Below are positions 24,173 to 31,944 of a stretch of 64,000 bases of DNA, piece by piece. The DNA comes from Actinomycetales bacterium (lineage in GTDB: Bacteria; Actinomycetota; Actinomycetes; Mycobacteriales; Micromonosporaceae). How positions within the stretch are numbered: the first letter of the stretch is position 1; every line of letters begins with the position of its first letter. The position numbers were made by a program, and so were the translations under genes. The notes beneath the pieces were generated by a model, which worked only from the letters and a program-made list of their open reading frames with translations, did no database searches and had not been told where the DNA came from. The DNA lies in assembly GCA_002919305.1 (NCBI GenBank), contig PKFB01000038.1, positions 1 through 64,000 of the forward strand. Reading direction: 5' to 3'.

Positions 24173-25005
24173 TTGTTCCCTGCGACCCCCTGCGGCCGCG
24201 GCGGGTCGACCCGCACTTCGCCCCCGAAGCGACCGCCGCCCGTCACGCGGGCCTGGACGTGGTCGTCATCGATCACGACGCCCTGGTACGCGCGGAGGCG
24301 GAGCGGGCGATCGCCAGGGTGGACGCCACGGGTCTGGCGGTCTACCGGGGGTGGATGCTCAGCAGCGTGCAGTACGCGGCCTTCGCCGAAGCGCTGGCCC
24401 GCCGCGGTGTCACCCTGCGTACCTCTCCCACCCACTACCGGCGTGCCCACGAGCTTCCCGGCTGGTACCCCCAGGTAGCGGAGCTGACTGCGGAGTCGGT
24501 GTGGACAACAGGCACCGGGCGGGACCTGTTCGACTCCTGCCGTGCCCGCCTAGGCTCCGGGCCCGCGGTGCTGCGGGACTACACCAAATCGCTGAAACAC
24601 CACTGGGACGAGGCGGTCTTCATCCCCGACGTCGCCGACGGCGAGGCCGCTTGGCGGGTCGCGCACCGCTTCCTTCAGTTACGTGGGGAGGACCTCGCTG
24701 GCGGCCTGGTGTTACGCCGGTATGAGAAGTTCACCTCGGCGGAGGTGCGTACCTGGTGGGTGGCGGGTCACTGCGTTCTGGTCAGTGCCCACCCCGACAC
24801 CCCAGATCATCTGCCTCCACCGGACCTGGATCTGGCCCCGTTCTCCTCCGCCGTCGCCGCTTTGAACCTGCCGTTCGTGACGGTGGACTTGGTGCAACGC
24901 GCCGATGGGGTGTGGCGGATCGTCGAAGTCGGCGACGGGCAGGTCAGCGACCGGCCGTCCAGCACCGATCCGGCGTCTTTCATCGCTGCCCTCTTCAACC
25001 GGTAA
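24163..25005 (+). CDS. ATP-grasp domain protein
   Basis: 280 residues starting at GTG 24163 (VLVIVPCDPLRPRRVDPHFA), inside the end of lysR. The C-terminal half is a compact ATP-grasp fold like the DUF4343 group: YTKSLKHHWDEAVFIPD (nucleotide-binding Lys), LVLRRYEKF, EVRTWWVAGHCVL and FVTVDLVQRADGVWRIVEVGDGQVSD near the end, with the acidic metal ligands expected of the fold. Such enzymes join a carboxylate to an amine or thiol using ATP; some act in peptide modification. Substrate unknown; the upstream LysR presumably regulates it. Confidence 0.8.
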   Translation: MLVIVPCDPLRPRRVDPHFAPEATAARHAGLDVVVIDHDALVRAEAERAIARVDATGLAVYRGWMLSSVQYAAFAEALARRGVTLRTSPTHYRRAHELPGWYPQVAELTAESVWTTGTGRDLFDSCRARLGSGPAVLRDYTKSLKHHWDEAVFIPDVADGEAAWRVAHRFLQLRGEDLAGGLVLRRYEKFTSAEVRTWWVAGHCVLVSAHPDTPDHLPPPDLDLAPFSSAVAALNLPFVTVDLVQRADGVWRIVEVGDGQVSDRPSSTDPASFIAALFNR

Positions 25006-25106
25006 GAAGCCACCGGTGAAAAGCGCAACGAGCCCGACGCGCGTTCACAGGCGTTCACGGCCGCGTCCGCAGACCCGTGTGCCCCTCAAGCCCGCTTCAA
25101 GGCCAC

Positions 25107-26339
25107 TCAGGTCAGCAACTCGGTCAAAGGCACGTCCGGGTCAGCGAGCTTCGCCAGGTCTACGCTCCGACCGCGGTAACCGGCGCGGACCAGCTCCTGG
25201 ATCGCGTCGTTGACCTCCCAGATGTTGGCGTTCATACCGGCCAGCACCCTGCCGTCCCGAACCCAGAACGCTAGGAACTGGCGGGTGGCCGGATCTCCGC
25301 GGAACACCACCTGGTCATAGCCGCCCGGCTCGACGTAGCCGGCGTACTCCATGCCCAGGTCGTACTGGTCGGAGTAGAAGTACGGCGGCTGGTCGTAAAC
25401 GACCTCCTGCCCCAGGATCGCGCGAGCAGCCAACGGCCCACCGCTGAGTGCGTTACCCCAGTGTTCGACTCTGATCCGTCGCCCCAACAGGGTGTTGAAC
25501 GAGTTCGCCACGTCACCGCAGGCGTAGATGTCGGGATCTGAGGTACGCAACTGCGCGTCGGTCACCACGCCGTTGTCCACGGTCAGTCCAGCGACGTCGG
25601 CCAGTTCCGTCGCGGGGGTGACGCCGATACCGACCACCACCAGGTCGGCCGGCACCTCGATGTCGTCCTCGAGGACCACCGCCTCGACGGCGCCGTCCCC
25701 TTTGATACGGCGTACCCCGCTGGAAAACCGCAGATCCACCCCGTGGTCCCGGTGTAGCTCCGCATAGATACGAGCGACCTCATCGCCGAGGACACGCCGC
25801 AGCGGCAGAGCGTCTACCTCGATGACGGTGACTTCCGCGCCGAGTTGCCGGGCCGCGGCGGCTGTCTCCAAGCCGATCCAACCGGCTCCGATCACCACCA
25901 CCCTGGCCCCGGCCCGTATCCCCTGTCGTAGCTCGTCGGCTTCGGGGAGGGTGCGCAGGTAGTGGACTCCCGTCAGGTCCGCTCCCGGTACCCGCAGCGT
26001 GCGGACCCGCGCGCCGGTGGCGAGCAGCAGCTTGTCGTACCGCAGAGTGGAGACCCCGTCGAGGGTGACGGTGTGGGCGGCGGGATCCAGCATGGTGACC
26101 CGGACCCCGAGCCGAAGCTCGATGTCGTGCGCGGCGTAGAAGTCCTCGTCGTGAACGAACGCCTGCTCGCGAGGGTCAGCACCGAGTAGATATCCCTTGG
26201 ACAGAGGCGGCCGCTCATACGGACGCTCCGTCTCTTCCCCGATGAGCACGATCGGGCCGTCGAAGCCCGCATCACGCAGCGTTTCAGCGGCCTTAGCACC
26301 AGCGAGGCCGCCGCCAACGATCACGATAGGTCCGGTCAC
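25107..26339 (-). CDS. FAD-dependent oxidoreductase, ferredoxin/rubredoxin reductase type
   Basis: 410 residues. FAD Rossmann motif IVGGGLAGAKAAETLR at the N-terminus, second (NAD-binding) motif VVVIGAGWIGLETAAAARQL at about 145-165, and the FAD ribityl motif DPDIYACGDVANSFN. The C-terminal domain (VEHWGNALSGG, YDQVVFRGDP) matches the reductase components of Rieske-type oxygenases and P450 ferredoxin systems. It moves electrons from NAD(P)H to a small redox protein. No ferredoxin or P450 gene is adjacent, so the partner is elsewhere. Confidence 0.93.
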   Translation of the reverse strand: MTGPIVIVGGGLAGAKAAETLRDAGFDGPIVLIGEETERPYERPPLSKGYLLGADPREQAFVHDEDFYAAHDIELRLGVRVTMLDPAAHTVTLDGVSTLRYDKLLLATGARVRTLRVPGADLTGVHYLRTLPEADELRQGIRAGARVVVIGAGWIGLETAAAARQLGAEVTVIEVDALPLRRVLGDEVARIYAELHRDHGVDLRFSSGVRRIKGDGAVEAVVLEDDIEVPADLVVVGIGVTPATELADVAGLTVDNGVVTDAQLRTSDPDIYACGDVANSFNTLLGRRIRVEHWGNALSGGPLAARAILGQEVVYDQPPYFYSDQYDLGMEYAGYVEPGGYDQVVFRGDPATRQFLAFWVRDGRVLAGMNANIWEVNDAIQELVRAGYRGRSVDLAKLADPDVPLTELLT

Positions 26340-26499
26340 GTTGACAGCCTGTCGGTTACCGACGCCCGTTTCAAGCGTTACGCGCTGTTTTCATGATGAG
26401 TCGCCAACTACGGCAGGCTGTCCTGTTTAAAGCCCTATTCAGCACCAGTGCGGTGCTGACGCCTGGCGCCTTGGACGGCGCGGGCTCAGGTTGCGGTAC

Positions 26500-27819
26500 T
26501 CAGGTTCCTGCCACGAGACGACGGTGCCAGGCGACGGCGGAGACATCGGTGAGACTGGCGACCTGATCGATGACGACCCGGAGTCGTTGGGCGTCGTCGG
26601 TGGCCTCCCGCCACATGGGCGCGAAGACCGGATCGAGGGCCTGTGGCGCCCGCTCCGTCAACGTCGCCACCAGTTCACGCAGCAATTGCCGTTGCTGCTC
26701 GTATCGTTCGGCTGCTCCTGGTCGGAGCACGACGTACCGCAGCGCCACCCCCTTCAGCAAAGCGCACGCGGCCCGAATGTGACGGGGCACCACCAGCTGC
26801 GCTCCGTACCGCCGAAGCGGCCCGTCGCCGTACCGGCGTCGCGTAGCCGCCACGGTCTCTGACACGAACCGTCCGATAAGGACGCTCGCGACGGATTTGA
26901 GCGCGGCCTGCGCCCGTCTCCCCGAGTCGTAGCGCCTCACGGCCTGCAGCACCGGATCGGCGAGCAGTTCCTCTAAGACGACCCCCAGATCCGTGGCTGA
27001 CTCATCGGAGTAGACCTGGGCGACTTGCTCGCACAACGCAGCCTGTTCATCGGGATCATCCAGCCTGGTCAGGACGATGTGGCCCGCATAAACCCCGTCC
27101 TCCACGTCGTGCACTGAATAAGCCACGTCGTCGGCCCAGTCCATCACCTGAGCCTCCAGGCAGGTGCGGTCCGGCGCGCCGGACCGCACCCAGTCGAAGA
27201 CTGGACGGTCATCGGCGTACACCCCGAACTTGCGTCGCCCTGGCATCCGCGCCCACGGGTATTTGATGGTGGCGTCCAAGACGGCCCGGGTCAGGTTCAG
27301 GCCGGCGCTCAACCCATCGGGGGTGATGACCTTGCACTCCAGGCGGGTCAACACTCGCAGGGTTTGGGCGTTGCCTTCAAACCCGCCGCAGTCGGCCGCC
27401 AGTGCATCCAACGCGGCCTCTCCGTTGTGTCCGAAAGGCGGGTGCCCCAGGTCATGCGCGAGCCCAGCGGTGTCCACAATGTCGGGGTCGCAGCCCAGAC
27501 GGCTCCCGATTTCCCGAGCGATCTGCGCCACCTCTAGGGAATGAGTCAAACGGGTACGCGGGAAATCGTCCTCACCGGCGGTGTGAACCTGTGTTTTGGC
27601 GGCGAGACGTCGGAAGGCCGCCGAATGCAGCACCCGAGCCCGGTCCCGTTCAAACGGGCCCCGCTCACCGGCGCCGGGCAGGTCAGGAACGGGCTTGACC
27701 GGCTCCGTGACGCGCCGCGCCCGATCATGCTCCGTGTATCCCTCGATGGGTCGAGGGTAGTGCGCGGCTGGGGGAGGACAAAATAGCTTTAGGAGATCTG
27801 TTAAGAGCAGCACCCCCAT
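26500..27819 (-). CDS. dgt: Deoxyguanosinetriphosphate triphosphohydrolase-like protein
   Basis: HD-domain enzyme splitting dNTP into deoxynucleoside and triphosphate. Motifs: FERDRARVLHSAAFRRLAAK, the HD metal site in RTRLTHSLEVAQIAREIG and AGLAHDLGHPPFGHNGE, and the later Asp in MDWADDVAYSVHDVEDG. The start is uncertain. The listed ATG (27819) sits in the T tract of a terminator and adds a hydrophobic stretch foreign to the family. Family members normally start near GYTEHDRARRV (from about 27741), where no ATG, GTG or TTG is in frame; an ATC at 27747 is the nearest near-cognate codon. In actinomycetes dgt is usually next to dnaG; here 7.7 kb separates them. Confidence 0.88.
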   Translation of the reverse strand: MGVLLLTDLLKLFCPPPAAHYPRPIEGYTEHDRARRVTEPVKPVPDLPGAGERGPFERDRARVLHSAAFRRLAAKTQVHTAGEDDFPRTRLTHSLEVAQIAREIGSRLGCDPDIVDTAGLAHDLGHPPFGHNGEAALDALAADCGGFEGNAQTLRVLTRLECKVITPDGLSAGLNLTRAVLDATIKYPWARMPGRRKFGVYADDRPVFDWVRSGAPDRTCLEAQVMDWADDVAYSVHDVEDGVYAGHIVLTRLDDPDEQAALCEQVAQVYSDESATDLGVVLEELLADPVLQAVRRYDSGRRAQAALKSVASVLIGRFVSETVAATRRRYGDGPLRRYGAQLVVPRHIRAACALLKGVALRYVVLRPGAAERYEQQRQLLRELVATLTERAPQALDPVFAPMWREATDDAQRLRVVIDQVASLTDVSAVAWHRRLVAGT

Positions 27820-27859
27820 AAAAACGGCCGCCGCCATTGGTGGGTTATGGCAGCGGCCG
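27818..27859 (-). terminator. Rho-independent terminator upstream of dgt
   Basis: Minus-strand hairpin: 13-bp stem with one mismatch (27859-27847 with 27837-27825), 9-nt loop, followed by TTTTTATGG. It ends transcription coming from the lipoprotein side, so dgt must have its own promoter to the left of it. Confidence 0.85.
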
Positions 27860-27895
27860 GTCAGCACCGACCATAGCGATCTCCCATTTTTCCTA

Positions 27896-27913
27896 CTGTC
27901 TACTAGTAGACAG
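27896..27913. promoter_or_regulatory. 18-bp perfect palindrome
   Basis: CTGTCTACTAGTAGACAG, a full two-fold palindrome of the type bound by TetR or PadR dimers. It lies between the lipoprotein stop and the terminator, with no gene start close by on either strand. Confidence 0.45.
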
Positions 27914-27984
27914 GGACACAATAAGACGCATCGGTTCTGCCCGACATCTTCCGCTTGTCAATGGCTTCAACCAATGGCTTCGTC

Positions 27985-28028
27985 CACCGCGTTTGCGGTG
28001 CTGTTCTCCTAGCACCGCATCCGCGGTG
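27985..28028. repeat. Two tandem hairpins with identical arms
   Basis: CACCGC-GTTT-GCGGTG (27985-28000) and CACCGC-ATCC-GCGGTG (28013-28028), 12 nt apart. Because the arms are identical the left arm of one can also pair with the right arm of the other. They begin 8 bp after the lipoprotein stop codon, so they may form the 3' end of its mRNA. Confidence 0.6.
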
Positions 28029-28035
28029 ACGCCGG

Positions 28036-28680
28036 TCAAGCGAACAGAATCTCACCGTCTTGCAGGACAACCGCGTCGGCTTCCCAGCGCTCACCGGTGC
28101 GGCGGTAGCACCGATACCCGGTGTCCTCGCTCAACGGGACCAGCTCCGCCTCCGGCATGTCGTCACAACGCAGCTCATCGTGGTCGGCATGGAAAGCCCG
28201 CCAATACGCCGCCTGGACACCGGCGGCGGTCAGCACACTCTCCGTGGTGGTGGCGCGCCAGGAGAAGGTCTGGCGGCCTCCTTCCACCTGCACCTCGTAA
28301 CTGATCGTCAGACCCTGATAGGTGACGGTGCAGGTGAGATGCTGATCGATGGTGCCGGTGATCACGGAGGCGTCGCATTCGGCGGTGGTGGGTGCTGGCA
28401 CCCCCGCCGTCAGGACCACTCTGCTTTGCAGGTCGTAGAGGATCTGCTCGGCCGGAGTGGCTGTCTCCCCCGGTGGGGACACCTGAGGGGTCGGACTGGG
28501 CGGCGCGCTTTCTTCGTCAGGTTCCGTCACAGGCAGGCCGCTGGCGGCCGCCTCTGGCGCCGGTCTCTCCTGCTGCGGCCGCTCCATCAGACCACAGCCG
28601 GCTGCCAGCAGCGGACTGGTGAGCAGCAACCCGGACAGTAAGCAGAGAGACACAGGATTCCGGAAACGCGCCACCGCCAT
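28036..28680 (-). CDS. Probable secreted lipoprotein of unknown function
   Basis: 214 residues from ATG 28680. Signal sequence MAVARFRNPVSLCLLSGLLL ends in LLAAGC, an acceptable lipobox with the Cys near residue 28. A Pro/Glu/Ser spacer (residues 35-75) follows, then a folded part with C-x-x-S...LTCTVTYQGLTISYEV, resembling the DUF4333-like domain of actinobacterial lipoproteins, and two more Cys (LRCDDMPEAE, YRCYRRTGE). The upstream in-frame extension lacks a signal peptide. It follows the two-component system gene on the same strand with a gap of about 200 bp. Confidence 0.78.
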   Translation of the reverse strand: MAVARFRNPVSLCLLSGLLLTSPLLAAGCGLMERPQQERPAPEAAASGLPVTEPDEESAPPSPTPQVSPPGETATPAEQILYDLQSRVVLTAGVPAPTTAECDASVITGTIDQHLTCTVTYQGLTISYEVQVEGGRQTFSWRATTTESVLTAAGVQAAYWRAFHADHDELRCDDMPEAELVPLSEDTGYRCYRRTGERWEADAVVLQDGEILFA

Positions 28681-28882
28681 CCTGACTCCCAGTAAGTGAA
28701 AATGGCTCAGGTTCAGGAATGTTAGGCCCTCAGAGATCACCCGAGGGTACCCGGTTACCTCATCCCTCCACGAACCAGGCGCTCGGTAGCCCCGCAGCGG
28801 CACCGGATAACGGTGCACCGACGGCCCTGACGTCATAGCGACGCAGACGGAGCGGACGGAGTACGCCACTGCCGGCCGCTCC

Positions 28883-29551
28883 TCACAGGGTGTTCTCGCT
28901 TCGCAGATACGTCAGGACCGCCAAGACCCGTCGGTTGGTCTCCTCTGTGGGAGGCAGGTTGAGTTTGGCCAGAATGTTGCCCACGTGCTTGCCGACCGCC
29001 GCCTCGGAGATGACCAGCTTTCGGGCGATAGCCGAGTTGGAGTGTCCCTCCGCCATCAGGGCGAGAACCTCTCGTTCCCGCGTCGAGAGGGTCGACAGTG
29101 GATTGCGGTGCCGGTTCAGTAACTGACGCACCACCTGCGGATCGACCACGGTGCCACCATCGACCACTTTCCGAAGCGCCGCCACGAACTCCGTCACGTC
29201 GACTACCCGATCCTTAAGCAGGTAACCGACCCGCATCCCGTCCCCGGAATCCAGCAGCTCCGTGGCGTAACTGTGCTGGACATACTGGCTGAGTACGACC
29301 ACCGCCAACTCTGGACGGGCGCGCCGCAGCTCCAGAGCCACCCGCAGCCCTTCATCGGTGTAGTCAGGCGGCATTCGGATATCGGTCACCACCAGGTCAG
29401 GGGCGTGCTCGGTAGCGGCCCACACCAATCCCGCAGCGTCCCCGACCGCGGCGACTACCTCGAAGCCGAACCGATCAAGCAGCCCGGCCAGTCCTTCCCG
29501 GAGCAGTACCCCATCCTCGGCGAGCACTACACGAATCGGTTCTGATCGCAC
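28883..29551 (-). CDS. Two-component response regulator, NarL/LuxR family
   Basis: 222 residues. Receiver domain with acidic pocket AEDG and phospho-acceptor Asp57 in VTDIRMPP, Ser in VVLSQYVQHSYA and Lys in YLLKDRV. C-terminal LuxR-type helix-turn-helix LSTREREVLALMAEGHSNSA, then IARKLVISEAAVGKHVGNIL. Its start lies 25 nt inside the end of the histidine kinase gene, so the pair is translationally coupled. Receives phosphate from that kinase and binds DNA; the divergent ABC transporter at 31045 is a likely target. Confidence 0.95.
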   Translation of the reverse strand: MRSEPIRVVLAEDGVLLREGLAGLLDRFGFEVVAAVGDAAGLVWAATEHAPDLVVTDIRMPPDYTDEGLRVALELRRARPELAVVVLSQYVQHSYATELLDSGDGMRVGYLLKDRVVDVTEFVAALRKVVDGGTVVDPQVVRQLLNRHRNPLSTLSTREREVLALMAEGHSNSAIARKLVISEAAVGKHVGNILAKLNLPPTEETNRRVLAVLTYLRSENTL

Positions 29552-30909
29552 GGAATCTCCATACGAAGCAGGGTCGGGCCGCCGACTGGGCTGGATAACA
29601 GGATTTTGCCGCCCACCACAGCCACCCGATCAGCCAGACCTGTCAAGCCGGTCCCTCGCTCCGGATCAGCGCCGCCGCAGCCGTCGTCGCGGACCTCCAC
29701 GATGAGGTCGCCATCCGACTGCCATGCGGTCACCGAGGCCTGAGAGGCGCCGCTGTGCCGGGCGACGTTCGTCAACGCCTCCGAAACCACGAAGTACGCC
29801 GTGCTCTCAATGTGCTCGGGCAGGCGTGTCGGCAGGTCGCACTTGACCGTCACGGGAATCGTCGAACGGTCCGCTAACTCTCGTAAGGCAGCGGGGAGTC
29901 CACGGTCGGTGAGCACCTGCGGCCGGATGCCGTGAATGAGTTCCCGAAGTTCGGTGATGAGCTCCTTAGCCTGCTGATGAGCGGCATTCACACTTTTGGC
30001 GGCGGGAGAGTCGGCGGGCAGATCCAACTGGGCGAGCCCTAACTGAAGAGTGAGACTGATCAACCGCTGTTGGGCTCCGTCGTGGAGGTCGCGTTCAATG
30101 CGACGCCGCTCCGCCTCGAACGCGTCGACCAGTCGGGCACGTGACCGGGCCACCTCCTGCAGCTCGGCGCGCAGCCGGTCGTAGGGGCCGCCCCACAACA
30201 GCGCCCGTGCCGTCAACACGTGCACGCCGACGAGCAGGGCGAGCAGGTACAGCACCCCGGGCAGCAGCGCCACACCGACGAGCGCATAGGGCACCGCCTC
30301 CTCCACGCTGGTGATCTGAACGGTCCCGAGCGTGATTGCTGTCGCCTCACTCGCCATCCACGGACTGATCACCATCGTCCCAATCAACACCACAGTCAGC
30401 AGCGCCAGGCCGTAGAGCACAGGCGTCAGGATCGTCAGCAGCACCACGTACCCCAGCTCCCGCCAGCTGGCAGGGTCGGTGTAGCGGGTCCGCCACCACG
30501 GTCCCGCGCGCCGCAGCGGGCCTCCTTTCGTCTCAAGGTCGACCAGCCGCAGCCGGAACCGCTCTAGGTCTGCCAGCGGGGCGGCCAGCAGCGGTCCGAG
30601 CCCGCCGCACAGGACAACCCCCATCAGTCCCAACCCCACCGCCTCCCCGATCGACAGGCGGTGGTTGACCAGCCCATCCGCCAGTAAGAACCACGGCAAG
30701 GCCACCGATGCCAACAGCATTCCCGTGATCAGCGCCACCGGCAGCGTGGTCGCCCAATACCCCACGCATCGCCACGGCCAGACACTCAGCAGGAAGCGTC
30801 GACGCCGCACCGCCTCCAGCGGGGTTCGGATAGGTGGACGGGACGGGGGATCCGACGTCGACACGTCGCTCACTGTAGAAGCCAAATGTTTCCCTGCCGA
30901 TCCGCTCAA
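29527..30909 (-). CDS. Sensor histidine kinase, HisKA_3 type
   Basis: 460 residues. About six hydrophobic segments between residues 50 and 235 form an intramembrane sensor of the putative sensor type seen in actinomycete NarL-system kinases. The dimerisation helix carries the phosphorylated His276 in RRRIERDLHDGAQQR, and the ATP-binding domain ends with EVRDDGCGG and GTGLTGLADRVAVVGG. It pairs with the overlapping response regulator gene. The promoter lies in the 135-bp divergent interval shared with the ABC ATPase gene, which suggests control of the transporter. Confidence 0.94.
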   Translation of the reverse strand: MSGSAGKHLASTVSDVSTSDPPSRPPIRTPLEAVRRRRFLLSVWPWRCVGYWATTLPVALITGMLLASVALPWFLLADGLVNHRLSIGEAVGLGLMGVVLCGGLGPLLAAPLADLERFRLRLVDLETKGGPLRRAGPWWRTRYTDPASWRELGYVVLLTILTPVLYGLALLTVVLIGTMVISPWMASEATAITLGTVQITSVEEAVPYALVGVALLPGVLYLLALLVGVHVLTARALLWGGPYDRLRAELQEVARSRARLVDAFEAERRRIERDLHDGAQQRLISLTLQLGLAQLDLPADSPAAKSVNAAHQQAKELITELRELIHGIRPQVLTDRGLPAALRELADRSTIPVTVKCDLPTRLPEHIESTAYFVVSEALTNVARHSGASQASVTAWQSDGDLIVEVRDDGCGGADPERGTGLTGLADRVAVVGGKILLSSPVGGPTLLRMEIPCDQNRFV

Positions 30910-31044
30910 CCGTAGTCCGAAGGTATATCTAGCCCTACCTCAAATCGGTGTTCATTCGTAGTGACCGTCCAGCACGCCACGTGATCGGCTGAAGAACGCG
31001 GTCGGTAGGACCGGCCGTGGCTGATGGAGTAAAAGGAGCCGATC

Positions 31045-31944
31045 GTGCTCGAACTACTGGGCGTGACCAAGGTGTATCGAGGCGGCAAACGCGCCGTTGA
31101 CGAGGTCACGATGCGGTTAGGCACCGGCCTGGTTGGGTTGTTGGGCCCCAACGGAGCGGGGAAGTCGTCACTGATGCGGATCACCGCCACCATCACTCGT
31201 CCGACCAGCGGTCGTCTGCTGTTCGAGGGCGCCGATGTGGTGGCCGCCCCTAACCGTCTTCGACGCGTCCTGGGTTACCTGCCCCAGGATTTCGGGGTCT
31301 ACCCGCATCTGACGGGGCGAGAGTTTCTGACTTACCTGGCGGCGGTCAAGGGTCTGTCGGCCAGCTCCGCCCGCCGACGGATCGACGAGCTGTTGGCGCT
31401 GGTGAACCTCACCGAAGCCGCTAAACGTCCCTTAAGGACGTACTCGGGTGGAATGCTGCGGCGGGTAGGTATCGCACAGGCTCTCTTGAACGATCCGCGG
31501 GTGCTCATTGTCGACGAGCCGACCGCCGGCCTAGACCCCGAGGAACGGATCCGATTCCGGGACCTACTGAGTGATCTGGCCGGTGACCGCCTGGTCCTGC
31601 TGTCCACTCACATCGTCTCCGACATCGAGTCGGTCGCTACTGAAATCGCGATCTTGGCCCGCGGGCGGTTGTACTGCCACACCACTCCCGAAGGGCTCCT
31701 GGAGAGTACCCGGGGATGGGTATGGCAAGCAGAGGTCAACGTCAATGACATCGCTGAGCTGCGGACGCGGTTCCGCGTCAGTCGCGCCATGCGTACCGCG
31801 TCCGGTGTCCGGGTCCGTCTGCTGTCGCCGACGCCTCCGTTCCCGGGGGCGGTGCCGGTACCTCCCGATCTGGAGGACGCGTATCTGAAAGTCATTCACG
31901 CACCGCACCCCCACGCTGCGGCAACCGAAGGGGTACGCAGATGA
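31045..31944 (+). CDS. ABC transporter ATP-binding protein
   Basis: 299 residues. Walker A GPNGAGKSSLM (about residues 37-47), signature YSGGMLRRVGIAQALL, Walker B VLIVDEPTAGLDPEE and H-loop LLSTHIVSDIES. The subfamily resembles ATPases that pair with a single large ABC-2 permease. GTG start after AAAAGGAG. The following permease starts 4 nt before this gene's stop. Next to the two-component system at 28883-30909, the set looks like a stimulus-controlled exporter, possibly of an antimicrobial peptide or envelope component. Confidence 0.93.
   Translation: MLELLGVTKVYRGGKRAVDEVTMRLGTGLVGLLGPNGAGKSSLMRITATITRPTSGRLLFEGADVVAAPNRLRRVLGYLPQDFGVYPHLTGREFLTYLAAVKGLSASSARRRIDELLALVNLTEAAKRPLRTYSGGMLRRVGIAQALLNDPRVLIVDEPTAGLDPEERIRFRDLLSDLAGDRLVLLSTHIVSDIESVATEIAILARGRLYCHTTPEGLLESTRGWVWQAEVNVNDIAELRTRFRVSRAMRTASGVRVRLLSPTPPFPGAVPVPPDLEDAYLKVIHAPHPHAAATEGVRR

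Noticed and set aside
27960..27981. Direct repeat AATGGCTTC with 4-nt spacing
   Set aside because: Only nine bases, single pair, no link to a mobile element or attachment site.
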